Assembly: GCF_003667445.1 (NCBI RefSeq)
Contig: NZ_RCTF01000023.1
Location: 1 to 64,000, forward strand
DNA length: 64,000 nt
Direction of reading: 5' to 3'
From: Xanthobacter tagetidis
GTDB taxonomy: Bacteria; Pseudomonadota; Alphaproteobacteria; Rhizobiales; Xanthobacteraceae
Each line of letters opens with the position of its first letter. Position 1 is the stretch's first letter. The notes under the pieces were generated by a model. The model ran no database searches, was not told the origin of the DNA, and saw nothing but the letters and a program-made list of their open reading frames with translations. The position numbers and the translations under genes were made by a program. Of this stretch, positions 48,974 through 58,037 are shown piece after piece.

Positions 48974-50011
48974 ATGGTGGCCGTGCGGCCGGGCGACGCG
49001 GACACGGCGCTCGCCCGGCGCGACCCATCCAAGCAGGTGGTTCTCATCTTCGGGCCGGACATGGGCCTCGTGCGCGAGCGCGCGGCCGCTCTGGTGCGGC
49101 GCTCCATCCCCGACACCGCCGATCCGTTCGCCCTGGTGCGCCTCGACGGCGACGAGCTGTCGTCCGATCCGCGCCGCCTCGTGGACGAGACGCGCACCAT
49201 CGGCCTGTTCGGCGGCGAACGGGTGATCTGGGTGCGCGCCGGGTCGCGCAACATCGTCCCGGCGCTGGCCCCGGTCCTGGCCGAGCCGTCCGGCACGCTG
49301 GTGGTGGTGGAGGCGGGCGACCTCAAGCGCGGCGCGCCGCTGCGCGCGGCCTGCGAGAACTCGCCCCACGCTTTGGCCATCGCCTGCTATGCCGACACCG
49401 AGCGCGACCTCGCCCGCCTGGTGGACACCATGCTCGGCGAGGCCGGCCTCGCCATCGATCCGGACGCGCGCGAGCTTCTCGTCTCGCTGATCGGCGGCGA
49501 CCGGCTCGCCTCGCGCGGGGAGATCGCCAAGCTCGCCCTCTACGCCCAGGGCGGCAAGCGCGTGAGCGCCGAGGACGTACGCGCCATCGTCGGCGATGCC
49601 TCGGCGCTCGCCCTGGACGATGTGGTGGATGCCGCGCTCGCCGGCGAGACGGCGGACGCGGTGCAGGCGCTCGGCAAGGCATTCGGCGCCGCCACCCGGC
49701 CGGACGCGGTGCTCGGCGCGCTGCTGCGCGCCCTCGCCTCACTGCACCAGATGGCGCTTCAGGTGGAGGGCGGCTCTTCCGTGGACCGGGTGATCGACGG
49801 CGCCCGGCCGCAGGTGCATTTCTCGCGCAAGCCCAAGCTCTCCGCCGCGCTCAGGGCGCTCCCAGCCGGCCGCGTGCTGAAGGCCATGCTCGCCGTGGAC
49901 GAGGCCGTGCTTGCCGCCCGCCGCAGCGCGCCGCTCGCCCAGGCCATCTGCGAGCGCACCGTGCTCCAGGTGGCCCAGCAGGCCGCAGCCGGACGGCGGC
50001 GGGGCCGATAG
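48974..50011 (+). CDS. holA: DNA polymerase III subunit delta
   Basis: A 345-aa clamp-loader subunit. The N-terminal domain (about 15-140) has VVLIFGPDMGLVRERAAALV in its usual place, and the C-terminal collar includes DRLASRGEIAKLALYAQG and RKPKLSAALRALPAGRV. It is the arm that opens the sliding clamp. It starts 3 bases after lptE and is the last gene of the leuS operon. Confidence 0.93.
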   Translation: MVAVRPGDADTALARRDPSKQVVLIFGPDMGLVRERAAALVRRSIPDTADPFALVRLDGDELSSDPRRLVDETRTIGLFGGERVIWVRAGSRNIVPALAPVLAEPSGTLVVVEAGDLKRGAPLRAACENSPHALAIACYADTERDLARLVDTMLGEAGLAIDPDARELLVSLIGGDRLASRGEIAKLALYAQGGKRVSAEDVRAIVGDASALALDDVVDAALAGETADAVQALGKAFGAATRPDAVLGALLRALASLHQMALQVEGGSSVDRVIDGARPQVHFSRKPKLSAALRALPAGRVLKAMLAVDEAVLAARRSAPLAQAICERTVLQVAQQAAAGRRRGR

Positions 50012-50039
50012 CCCACCGCCGCAGCCGTCCGCTTCGGTC

Positions 50040-50092
50040 TTGACGCGGCGCGGCGAAGGTGCGTTAAGAAGCGCGTGCGGCCTTCGGGCCGC
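50040..50092 (+). promoter_or_regulatory. Candidate promoter and UUCG hairpin before the DUF2798 gene
   Basis: TTGACG (50040-50045), 17 bases, then GTTAAG (50063-50068) resemble a promoter just after holA. Right behind it GCGGCC-TTCG-GGCCGC (50077-50092) forms a very stable UUCG tetraloop hairpin, and GCATCC/GGATGC (50119-50150) a second stem. The leader is therefore structured; it matches no riboswitch I know. Confidence 0.4.
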
Positions 50093-50200
50093 GCCGTAAG
50101 CGTCCGACGTCAGGCAACGCATCCAACCCGGTCCCAGGCCGGCCGGATGCGCGAGACGATCCGGACCCGCCCGGGACCATCCGCGACAAGGATGGCCCTC

Positions 50201-50458
50201 ATGGCCTCTCCCAAGACTTCCCGCAAGCTGCCGGCGCGCTATGCCGGCATCGTCATGCCGCTCGTTCTGTCGGTGCTGATGACCTTCGTGGTCTCGGCCA
50301 TCGCCACGGCACGCAGCCTGGGGCTCGGCCCCGATTTCGTGAGCACCTGGCCCATCGCCTGGGGCCTCAGCTGGCTCGTCGCCTTCCCCACCCTGCTGCT
50401 GGTGCTGCCCGTGGTGCGCCGCATCGTCGGCCTCGTGGTGGAGGCGCCGGCGCGCTGA
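50201..50458 (+). CDS. DUF2798 family small membrane protein
   Basis: An 85-aa protein with two hydrophobic helices (about 12-36 and 50-75: IVMPLVLSVLMTFVVSAIATA and GLSWLVAFPTLLLVLPVV, nearly whole). It fits the DUF2798 family of two-helix membrane proteins of unknown function. ATG 50201 has AAGGA 8 bases upstream; ATG 50192 (three residues longer) overlaps that site and is less likely. A terminator hairpin follows directly. Confidence 0.75.
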   Translation: MASPKTSRKLPARYAGIVMPLVLSVLMTFVVSAIATARSLGLGPDFVSTWPIAWGLSWLVAFPTLLLVLPVVRRIVGLVVEAPAR

Positions 50459-50465
50459 TCCCGCA

Positions 50466-50493
50466 CGAAAGGCGGCCGGGAGGCCGCCTTTCG
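50466..50493. terminator. Terminator between convergent genes
   Basis: A 12-base perfect stem CGAAAGGCGGCC/GGCCGCCTTTCG with loop GGGA (50466-50493), 8 bases after the DUF2798 stop and 24 bases from the PfpI-family stop on the other strand. The A/T runs inside the stem allow use in both directions. Confidence 0.7.
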
Positions 50494-50517
50494 CCGGGTC
50501 GCGCGAGGGCGCGATGG

Positions 50518-51081
50518 TCAGGCCGCGCGCCGCTGGTGGCGGCCCTCGCGGACCTCCTCGATGATCTTGGCGCAGAACGCCTCCAGATCGTCGGGCTTGC
50601 GGGAGGTGACGAGGCCGTTGTCGGTCACCACCTCCGCGTCCTCCCAGCGCGCGCCCGCATTGACCACGTCGGTGCGGATCGAATGATAGGAGGTCATGCG
50701 CCGGCCCTTGGCGATGCCGGCTTCCACCAGCAGCCACGGCCCGTGGCACACCGCCGCCACGGTCTTGCCGGCATCGTAGAAGGCCTTCACCAGCTCGACC
50801 GCCGCGGGCTCGGCGCGCAGCAGGTCGGGATTGATCTGGCCGCCCGGCACGACGATGGCGTCGTAGTCGGCCTCGCGGGCGTCCGCGAGCGGCCGGTCGA
50901 CCTTCACGGGGCGGCCCCAGTCCTTCTTGTCCCAGCCCTTGATCTCGCCGCTCTCCGGCGAAACGACGTCCACCCTGGCGCCCGCCTCCTTCAGGCGGTC
51001 GCGGGGCACTTCCAGCTCGGACTGCTCGAAGCCGTTGGTGGCGAGAACGAGAATGCGCTTGCCGTCCAATGGACCGGACAT
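50518..51081 (-). CDS. DJ-1/PfpI family protein
   Basis: A 187-aa cytoplasmic protein of the type 1 glutamine-amidotransferase-like DJ-1/PfpI family. The nucleophile elbow is AAVCHGPWLL (Cys near 106, His next to it), with VPGGQINPD earlier and the conserved Glu in GFEQSELEVP. Members act as deglycases, proteases or stress chaperones; which applies here cannot be told. ATG 51081 follows an excellent AAGGAGGT site. The upstream neighbour on the same strand is the DUF2254 gene (32 bases). Confidence 0.9.
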   Translation of the reverse strand: MSGPLDGKRILVLATNGFEQSELEVPRDRLKEAGARVDVVSPESGEIKGWDKKDWGRPVKVDRPLADAREADYDAIVVPGGQINPDLLRAEPAAVELVKAFYDAGKTVAAVCHGPWLLVEAGIAKGRRMTSYHSIRTDVVNAGARWEDAEVVTDNGLVTSRKPDDLEAFCAKIIEEVREGRHQRRAA

Positions 51082-51113
51082 GGTCACCTCCTTGGTGTGG
51101 GGGATATGCCCAG

Positions 51114-52442
51114 TCAATGACGCTCCGGCCGGATCGTTCCCGGCGGTGCGGCTGCGTCCGTGGCGAGCTCGCCCCATCCCGCCGCGACGGCGGCGCGCAG
51201 CCGGGCGCGGTCGGCCTCGATCGGCAGGGCATCGTCCGCCCGCATCAGCGCAAGCTCAGCCTGATGGCGCGCGGCGGCGCGAAAGTCGGCGTCGCCCAAC
51301 TGGCCGAGCGCCGCGAGCACCTTCTGCAGCCGCAGCTGCACCTCGATCATGGCGGCCCCGTCGCGCGCGATGAGCATGAAGGCGTCCTCGAACAGGTCAT
51401 CGGAACGCAGCGCGAGGACCCGCACGTCTGCAAAGCGGATGCCGTCCTCGTCACGCGGCGCGCCGCCCTGCGCCCACAGGCTCAGCAGACGGGTGGCCCG
51501 GCCGATGACGTCGATCGCCGTGCCGTAATCGTTAACCGCTGGCGAGAGCGCGCGGCACGCGATCTCGCTCAGCACCGCCAGTCCGAAGCGCGGATCCTGG
51601 TCGAAGTTGCGCTCGCTGCCCACGGAGAAGGCCCGGCGGACAGCCTCGGTGGCCTCGGCGATTTCGTCCCCGCCCGCGAAGTGCGCATCGATGAAGGCGA
51701 CGGGAGTGCGGGCGGCGATGAACGAGCCGGGAAGGGCCGCCACATGGATGCTGCCCTGGTTCTTCTCGGCGCAGCCTTGCAGCGCCGCCATGTCGACGTG
51801 CTGCACATAGCCGATGGCCTCGGCGAAGACCGGCACCGCCCGCGCCGGGATCGCGTCCTCAGGCCCGCCGGCGGGCCGGCCGCCCAGATAGGGCTCGGCC
51901 AGCCTTTCCTCCAGCGCCGACCGGGTCGCGCGCTCCACCCGGTCGGTGGTCTCGCCGACGCGGCCGAGGCGGGTCAGGTGGTCGATCCACCGCAGAAGCG
52001 TCACGACGATGAGGAAGATGACGCCGATCGTGACGAGGAACAGCACGACCCGCCCTCGGTCGCCATAGGCCCCGGTCTTCAGGACGACGATGCCGACGAT
52101 GCCGAACAGGAACGAGCCGATGAAGGTGGAGAGCACGTTCTGCGTGACCTTGTCCTCCATCAGCAGGCGGGTGGCGCGGGGCGTCACGTTGCTGGTGGCG
52201 GAGCCGTAGGCCGAGGTCATCACGCTGAGGGAAAAGGTCGTCACCGCCAGCATGGAGGAGGCGATGATGTTGAGGATCCCGTCCACCGCATCGGCGCCGA
52301 TGGAGCCCGGCAATTGCCAGGGGATGTAGTTTTCCGCCACGGCCGCGACCATGGCCGCGGCGACGCCCAGCAGGCCGATGAGGCTGGCGCGCACCCACAG
52401 GCGCCGCGCCAGGTTCTTCAATAGCCATTCCCACCGCGACAT
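51114..52442 (-). CDS. DUF2254 family membrane protein
   Basis: A 442-aa protein with four hydrophobic helices in the first 175 residues (LIGLLGVAAAMVAAVAEN, IIASSMLAVTTFSLSVM, FIGSFLFGIVGIVVL, VVLFLVTIGVIFLIVVTLL) and a soluble C-terminal part with the family segments RNFDQDPRFGLAVLSEIACRALSPAVNDYGTA (read in parts). Function unknown. I chose ATG 52442, which places the first helix as in the family; the longer frame from 52634 is not conserved-like. It lies opposite the HlyD operon, and an FNR-type box lies 184 bases upstream. Confidence 0.83.
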   Translation of the reverse strand: MSRWEWLLKNLARRLWVRASLIGLLGVAAAMVAAVAENYIPWQLPGSIGADAVDGILNIIASSMLAVTTFSLSVMTSAYGSATSNVTPRATRLLMEDKVTQNVLSTFIGSFLFGIVGIVVLKTGAYGDRGRVVLFLVTIGVIFLIVVTLLRWIDHLTRLGRVGETTDRVERATRSALEERLAEPYLGGRPAGGPEDAIPARAVPVFAEAIGYVQHVDMAALQGCAEKNQGSIHVAALPGSFIAARTPVAFIDAHFAGGDEIAEATEAVRRAFSVGSERNFDQDPRFGLAVLSEIACRALSPAVNDYGTAIDVIGRATRLLSLWAQGGAPRDEDGIRFADVRVLALRSDDLFEDAFMLIARDGAAMIEVQLRLQKVLAALGQLGDADFRAAARHQAELALMRADDALPIEADRARLRAAVAAGWGELATDAAAPPGTIRPERH

Positions 52443-52625
52443 CGAGCCCGCCTTCCGTGCGCCGCCGGCGCTGTCCCGGCCAGGGTACAGTTCACGGCCC
52501 AGAGGCCAAACGCCCGCGCGGAAGATTGGTTCGCCCGGACGCGATGCGCACGGAGCTGCGGAAAAGGCGCGGCGCCGGCTGAGGGGGGCCGCCGTGACGC
52601 CCGGAACGAAATACCTTCGCGCCAT

Positions 52626-52639
52626 TTGATCCATGTCAA
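52626..52639. promoter_or_regulatory. FNR/FixK-type box (near-perfect)
   Basis: TTGAT-CCAT-GTCAA matches the TTGAT-N4-ATCAA consensus with one change and keeps the core TTGA-N6-TCAA. It is placed 184 bases before the DUF2254 start and 478 bases before hlyD, so it more probably serves the minus-strand genes. Confidence 0.6.
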
Positions 52640-52973
52640 AAGAAACCCCGGCGCCTTGCTGTACGCACCGTTTGTGTCGCGTTGATCGGCGCAGTGACAG
52701 CCGGACTTTGCGGCTGCTTTCGTGGGGCGATGACGCCGGCTGATCCGCACGCAGGGACCAGCCTTTTTGCGATGCCGTAAATCAGAAATTGCCGCTCTCA
52801 TGTGTGCGGCGCTCTCAGCTGCCTTTTCTGGCACACGGCCTGCCGTGCGTCGGAAGCGGGCGCCCGGCCTGCATCTCCCCCGCGGGCCGGGCGTTCTGCC
52901 TGACCTCCGCCCAGCCTGACACGGCCGTCCGGTTGGCCATCGCGCGCGGGAACCGCCGCGCCCGCGGGTACCG

Positions 52974-52987
52974 TTGATCCCGATCAA
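52974..52987. promoter_or_regulatory. Perfect FNR/FixK box upstream of the HlyD-ABC operon
   Basis: TTGAT-CCCG-ATCAA is an exact match to the FNR/Anr/FixK consensus palindrome. It is centred about 123 bases before the HlyD start. Low oxygen (or a FixK cascade) would be expected to induce the operon. Confidence 0.75.
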
Positions 52988-53103
52988 GGCCCTCTTGCTG
53001 CACCGCAGCTACCTCCAGGACCAAGTGGGGCAGTTACGTCGGCCCATGCGGCGTGCGAGATTATCGCTCGGCCGCAGCGGTGGCCTTTGCAGAGGTGCTG
53101 TCC

Positions 53104-54099
53104 ATGAAGCGCACGCTGGTGATCCTCGTGCTCCTGCTCGCCGTGGTCGCGGGAGGGGGCGCCGGGGCCTGGTATCTCGCCTCCCGGGCCCGCGCCCTGC
53201 CGCCGGGATTCGCCTCCGGAAACGGCCGCATCGAGGCCACCCAGGTGGACGTCGCCACCAAGGCCGCGGGCCGGGTGGTGGACGTGCTCGCCGAGGAGGG
53301 CGACTTCGTCCAGGCGGGCCAGGTGGTCGCCCACATGGATGTGGAGGAGACCGCCGCCGCCCTGCGCACCGCCGAGGCCCAGGCCGCCCAGGCAACCCAG
53401 TCGCGCGATACCGCGACCCACGTGGTGGAGCAGAGGAAGGGCGAGCTGGACCTCGCCACCAAGGAGCTGGAGCGCCAGGAGACCCTGGTGGCCAAGGGCT
53501 TCGCCACCGAGCAGAAGGTGGACCAGTATCGCACCACCAAGCTCACCGCCGCTGCGGCCCTCGCCGCGGCCCAGTCGAGCCTCGCCGCGAGCGAGAGCGC
53601 CATCCGCGCCGCCGAGGCCGAGGTGGACCGGCTGAAGCGCATGGTGGCGGACGGCACCCTCGTCGCGCCCAAGTCCGGCCGCGTCATCTACCGCCTCGCC
53701 GAGCCGGGCGAGGTGCTCGGCGCGGGCGGCAAGGTGCTCACCCTGGTGGATCTCTCCGACGTCTACATGACCATCTTCCTGCCGGCGTCCCAGGCCGGCA
53801 CGCTCCGCATCGGGGCGCAGGCCAGGCTGATGCTGGAGCCGCTGCCGGACCGCGCCGTGCCCGCCAACGTCTCCTTCGTCTCCGCCCGCGGCCAGTTCAC
53901 GCCCAAGCAGGTGGAGACCCAGAGCGAGCGCGACCGCATGATGTTCCGCGTCAAGCTCCGGGTGCCGCGGGTGCTGGTGGAGAAGTATCTGGAGCACGTG
54001 AAGACCGGCGTCACGGGCGTCGGCTATGTGCGGCTCGATCCCAACGCCCAGTGGCCGGCCTGGCTCGAATCCGACCTCGTGCGCGAGGCGGCGCAGTGA
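53104..54099 (+). CDS. HlyD family membrane-fusion/periplasmic adaptor protein
   Basis: A 331-aa adaptor: an N-terminal membrane anchor (VILVLLLAVVAGGGAGAWYLA), a biotinyl-lipoyl half (VDVATKAAGRVVDVLAEEGDFV), a long alpha-helical hairpin (about 80-185, alanine/glutamate-rich heptads), the second lipoyl half (TLVAPKSGRVIYRLAEPGEV) and a beta-barrel. It links the inner-membrane ABC complex to an outer-membrane channel, as YhiI does in the related E. coli set. The GTG start of the next gene overlaps its stop (GTGA). Confidence 0.9.
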   Translation: MKRTLVILVLLLAVVAGGGAGAWYLASRARALPPGFASGNGRIEATQVDVATKAAGRVVDVLAEEGDFVQAGQVVAHMDVEETAAALRTAEAQAAQATQSRDTATHVVEQRKGELDLATKELERQETLVAKGFATEQKVDQYRTTKLTAAAALAAAQSSLAASESAIRAAEAEVDRLKRMVADGTLVAPKSGRVIYRLAEPGEVLGAGGKVLTLVDLSDVYMTIFLPASQAGTLRIGAQARLMLEPLPDRAVPANVSFVSARGQFTPKQVETQSERDRMMFRVKLRVPRVLVEKYLEHVKTGVTGVGYVRLDPNAQWPAWLESDLVREAAQ

Positions 54100-56834
54100 G
54101 CGGAACGGCAGGGGCTGGCCCAGGCGGACCGGCCGATGCCATCCGCCTCACGGGCATCCGCCACGCCTATGGCCGCACCCTGGCCGTTGACGGCATCGAC
54201 CTTCTCGTCGCCGAGGGCGCTTCGGTGGCGCTCGTGGGACCGGACGGGGTCGGCAAGTCGACCCTCTTCGGCCTGATCGCCGGGGCCAAGCGCATCCAGG
54301 CCGGCAAGGTGGAGGTGCTGGGCGCGGACTTTTCCGCCCGCGCTGCCCGCGAGGCGGTGCAGCCGCGCATCGCCTTCATGCCCCAGGGGCTCGGGCGCAA
54401 CCTCTATCCCAACCTCACCGTGGCGGAGAACATCGCCTTCTTCGCCCGCCTGTTCGGCGAGGAGGCCGACGCCAAGGGCGCCCGCGTCGCGCCCTTGCTC
54501 GCGGCCACGGGCCTCGATCCGTTCGCCGACCGGCTCATGCGCAAGCTCTCCGGCGGCATGAAGCAGAAGCTCGGCCTGTGCTGCGCGCTGGTGCACGACC
54601 CGGATCTGCTGCTGCTGGACGAGCCCACCACCGGCGTCGACCCGCTCTCGCGCCGCCAGTTCTGGGACTTCGTCGAGCAGATTCGCGCCGACCGGCCGCG
54701 CCTGACCCTCCTCGTCGCCACCGCCGACATGGAGGAGGCGGCGCGCTTCGAGCGCGTGGTGATGGTCGACGGCGGCCGCATCCTCGCCGACGGGACGCCG
54801 GCCGACCTTTTGGCCCGCACCGGCCAGCCAAACCTGGAGCGCGCCTTCATCTCGCTGCTGCCCGAGGGGCGGCGCGGCGACGGGCCGGAAGCGGCGCCCG
54901 CCGCGCCGATCGCCGACGACGCGCCCATCGCCATCGAATCGCGCGGGCTGACGCGCCGGTTCGGCGACTTCGTCGCCGTGGACCATGTGAGCTTCAAGAT
55001 CCGCCGCGGCGAGATCTTCGGCTTCCTCGGCTCCAACGGCTGCGGCAAGTCCACCACCATGAAGATGCTCACCGGCCTTCTGCCGGCCTCCTCCGGGGAG
55101 GCGCTGCTGTTCGGCGTGCCGGTGGACCCGGCCGATATCGAGACCCGCCGGCGCGTGGGCTATATGAGCCAGGCCTTCTCGCTCTACGGCGAATTGACCG
55201 TGCGCCAGAACCTGGAGCTGCACGCCCGCCTGTTCACGCTGGCCGAGGCGGACGGCGTGGCGCGCATCGCCGAGCTGGTGCGGGACTTCGACCTTGCCGG
55301 CCACCTCGATGCGCTCTCCGACGGCCTGCCTTTGGGCGTGCGCCAGCGCCTCTCGCTGGCGGTGGCGGTGCTGCACCGGCCGGAAGTGCTGATCCTCGAC
55401 GAGCCCACCTCGGGCGTCGACCCGGTGGCACGGGACAATTTCTGGGACCATCTCCAGCGCCTCTCCCGCACGGAGGGCGTGACCATTTTCGTCTCCACCC
55501 ACTTCATGGGCGAGGCCGAGCGCTGCGACCGCATCTCCTTCATGCATGCCGGCAAGGTGATCGCCACCGGCACGCCTGAGGCCCTGAAGCGCGAGAAGGG
55601 CACGCCGACGCTGGAAGAGGCCTTCATCGCCTATATGGAGATGGGCGGACGGGCCGCAGAGACCAAGGCGCGCCTCGCGCCGCCCACGCCCCATGCCGCC
55701 GGCCGGCCGGCGGCCTTCTCGCCGCGCCGGCTCGGCGCCTATGCCTGGCGCGAGGCGCTGGAGCTGCGGCGCGATCCCGTGCGGCTGGCCTTCGCGCTGC
55801 TCGGCACCGCGCTCCTGATGGTGATCTTCGGCTACGGCATCACGCTCGATGTGGACAAGCTGCGCTTCGCCGTGCTCGACCGCGACCAGACGCCGGAGAG
55901 CCGCGCTTATGTCGACGGCTTTGCCCACTCCACCTATTTCGTGATGGAGCCGGCGCTGGCGAGCCCCGACGACCTCGACCGGCGGCTGAAGGCCAATTCC
56001 ATCGCCTTCGCCATCGAAATCCCGCCCGAGTTCGGCGCCGATCTGCGCTCCGGCCGGCCGACCGAGATCCTCGTGACCATCGACGGCGCCATGCCGTTCC
56101 GCGCCGAGACCATCCAAGGCTATGTGCAGGCGGTGCACCTGATGTTCCTGGCCGATGCCGCACGGATGGCGGGGCGGGACGTGACCAGCTTCGCGACCCT
56201 GGAGATGCGCTACCGCTACAACCAGGCCTTCAAGAGCGTCGAGGCCATGGTGCCGGCGACCATCGCGCTGATGCTGATCTTCATTCCCGCCATCCTCACC
56301 GCCCTCGGGGTGGTGACGGAGAAGGAACTGGGCTCCATCACCAACCTCTACGTCACCCCCGTCACCAAGCTGGAATTCCTGCTGGGCAAGCAATTGCCCT
56401 ACGCGGCCGTCGCGTTCTTCAATTTCGGCGTCCTGGTGCTGATGGCACTGTTCCTGTTCGGCGTGCCGCTGAAGGGCTCGTTCCTCGGCCTCGCGCTCGG
56501 CGCCGCCGCCTATGTGCTCGCCACCACGGCCATCGGCCTCGTCTCCTCGACCCTGACGAACACCCAGGTCGCAGCGCTGTTCGGCACCGCCATCGGCACG
56601 ATGATGCCGGCGACCCAGTTCTCGGGGATGCTCCAGCCGGTGGCGACGCTGGAAGGCGGGGCGTGGGTGCTGGGCACCTTCTTTCCCACCACCTATTTCA
56701 TGCGCATCTCGGTGGGCGCCTTCACCAAGGGGCTCGACCTCGCCGATCTCCTGCCGTTCGTGGGCGCGACCATCCTGTTCTGGCCGGCGCTGCTCGCCCT
56801 CGCCTGGGTGATCCTGCGCAAGCAGGAGGTGTGA
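54096..56834 (+). CDS. RbbA-like ABC protein: two ATPase domains fused to an ABC-2 permease
   Basis: A 912-aa fusion in the RbbA (YhiH) arrangement. ATPase 1: Walker A GPDGVGKST (48-56), signature LSGGMKQKLGL, Walker B LLLLDEPTTGVD. ATPase 2: Walker A GSNGCGKST, degenerate signature LPLGVRQRLSLA, Walker B LILDEPTSGVD. From about 540 follows an ABC-2 type membrane domain with one helix, a periplasmic part, and five more helices. E. coli RbbA was described as ribosome-associated, but with HlyD and a second permease next to it, export is more likely. The start is GTG 54096, coupled to hlyD; no in-frame ATG precedes the first domain. Confidence 0.9.
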   Translation: MSGTAGAGPGGPADAIRLTGIRHAYGRTLAVDGIDLLVAEGASVALVGPDGVGKSTLFGLIAGAKRIQAGKVEVLGADFSARAAREAVQPRIAFMPQGLGRNLYPNLTVAENIAFFARLFGEEADAKGARVAPLLAATGLDPFADRLMRKLSGGMKQKLGLCCALVHDPDLLLLDEPTTGVDPLSRRQFWDFVEQIRADRPRLTLLVATADMEEAARFERVVMVDGGRILADGTPADLLARTGQPNLERAFISLLPEGRRGDGPEAAPAAPIADDAPIAIESRGLTRRFGDFVAVDHVSFKIRRGEIFGFLGSNGCGKSTTMKMLTGLLPASSGEALLFGVPVDPADIETRRRVGYMSQAFSLYGELTVRQNLELHARLFTLAEADGVARIAELVRDFDLAGHLDALSDGLPLGVRQRLSLAVAVLHRPEVLILDEPTSGVDPVARDNFWDHLQRLSRTEGVTIFVSTHFMGEAERCDRISFMHAGKVIATGTPEALKREKGTPTLEEAFIAYMEMGGRAAETKARLAPPTPHAAGRPAAFSPRRLGAYAWREALELRRDPVRLAFALLGTALLMVIFGYGITLDVDKLRFAVLDRDQTPESRAYVDGFAHSTYFVMEPALASPDDLDRRLKANSIAFAIEIPPEFGADLRSGRPTEILVTIDGAMPFRAETIQGYVQAVHLMFLADAARMAGRDVTSFATLEMRYRYNQAFKSVEAMVPATIALMLIFIPAILTALGVVTEKELGSITNLYVTPVTKLEFLLGKQLPYAAVAFFNFGVLVLMALFLFGVPLKGSFLGLALGAAAYVLATTAIGLVSSTLTNTQVAALFGTAIGTMMPATQFSGMLQPVATLEGGAWVLGTFFPTTYFMRISVGAFTKGLDLADLLPFVGATILFWPALLALAWVILRKQEV

Positions 56835-56835
56835 G

Positions 56836-58032
56836 ATGGCGCCCACCCCCGCCGCCCCCTCGGCCTCGCCCGCGCCCTCCCCTGCCGGCAAGCGCCCGCC
56901 GCGCTGGCGCGCCTTCGCCGGCAATGTGCGCGAGCTGGTGGTGAAGGAACTCATCAGCCTGTGGCGCGACCGCGCGCTTCTGGTGCTGGTGCTCTACGCC
57001 TTCACCGCCGCCATCGTGCTCCAGGCCAACGGCATGAAGCACGATCTCAACCGCGCCACCGTGGGCGTGGTGGACGAGGACAATTCCCCGCTCTCCAACG
57101 CCATCCTCGACGGCCTGCTGCCGCCGCGCTTCCAGGCGCCGGTGCACCTCGCCCCGCAGGACGTGGACCGCGCCATGGACGCGGCGCGCTTCACCTTCGT
57201 CCTCAACATTCCGCCCGACTTCCAGTCGGACGTCCTGGCCGGGCGCGACCCGCAGGTCCAGCTTCTGATCGACGCCACCGCCTTGATGCAGGCGGGCCTC
57301 GGCGCCAACGACATCTCCGCCATCTTCCAGGAGGAGGTGAACCGCTTCGTGCTGCGCCATTCGGAAGGAGTCCCGACGCCGGTGGAGCTGAAGATCCGCG
57401 TCGCCTTCAACCAGGGGCTGGAATCCTCCTGGTTCACCGGCACCATGGGCCTCATCACCAACATCACCATGCTCTCGGTGCTGCTGGCCGGCGCCGCGCT
57501 GATCCGCGAGCGCGAGCACGGCACGCTGGAGCATCTCCTGGTGCTGCCGGTGCGCCCGTCCGAGATCATGCTGGCGAAGATCCTCGCCAACGGCTCGGTG
57601 ATCCTGGTGGGCGCGGCCTTCTCCGTGGTGGTGGTGCTGAAATGGGGGCTCGGCATGGGCATCGCCGGCTCGGTGCCGCTGTTCCTCGCGGGGGCGGCGC
57701 TCTATCTGTTCTTCACCGCCTCGCTCGGCATCTTCCTCGGCACGCTGGCGGGATCGATGCCGCAGTTCGGGCTGCTGTTCTTCCTCATCGTGCTGCCCAT
57801 GAACATGCTTTCGGGCGGCTTCACCCCGCTGGAGAGCATGCCGCAATGGCTGCAGGTGGCCATGCAGGCCTCCCCCTCCACCCAGTTCGTCGCCTTCGCG
57901 CAGGCGATCCTCTATCGCGGCGCCGGGATCGAGACGGTGTGGCCGCGCTTTGCCGCCACCTTCGGCATCGGCGTGCTGTTCTTCGCCTTCGCGCTGGCGC
58001 GCTTCCGCACCTTCCTCGCCGCCCAGCAGTGA
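56836..58032 (+). CDS. ABC-2 type permease (YhhJ-like)
   Basis: A 398-aa permease with one N-terminal helix (LLVLVLYAFTAAIVLQ), a periplasmic domain (about 60-190), and five C-terminal helices including the ABC-2 motif IREREHGTLEHLLVLPVRPSEIMLAKI (residues about 219-245, in two parts). It resembles YhhJ, the partner permease of the RbbA-like protein in the same operon, 1 base downstream. Exported substrate unknown. Confidence 0.9.
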   Translation: MAPTPAAPSASPAPSPAGKRPPRWRAFAGNVRELVVKELISLWRDRALLVLVLYAFTAAIVLQANGMKHDLNRATVGVVDEDNSPLSNAILDGLLPPRFQAPVHLAPQDVDRAMDAARFTFVLNIPPDFQSDVLAGRDPQVQLLIDATALMQAGLGANDISAIFQEEVNRFVLRHSEGVPTPVELKIRVAFNQGLESSWFTGTMGLITNITMLSVLLAGAALIREREHGTLEHLLVLPVRPSEIMLAKILANGSVILVGAAFSVVVVLKWGLGMGIAGSVPLFLAGAALYLFFTASLGIFLGTLAGSMPQFGLLFFLIVLPMNMLSGGFTPLESMPQWLQVAMQASPSTQFVAFAQAILYRGAGIETVWPRFAATFGIGVLFFAFALARFRTFLAAQQ

Positions 58033-58037
58033 CCGGC

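Larger units (their letters stand above)
52443..53103. other. 661-base divergent control region
   Basis: This is the longest stretch without a supported gene. It separates the DUF2254 gene from the HlyD operon. It contains two FNR/FixK-type boxes (52626-52639, 52974-52987) and otherwise no frame with family character; open frames such as the minus-strand one at 52418-52987 have arbitrary, Arg/Gly-rich composition. A small RNA cannot be ruled out. Confidence 0.5.

Noticed and set aside
52418..52987. 189-codon minus-strand frame in the DUF2254/HlyD gap
   Set aside because: Arg/Gly-rich without family features and it covers both FNR-type boxes; more likely non-coding.
54024..56954. 976-codon minus-strand open frame opposite the RbbA-like gene
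   Set aside because: Composition is typical of antisense GC-rich frames (H, R, G, E runs), while the plus strand shows clear Walker motifs.
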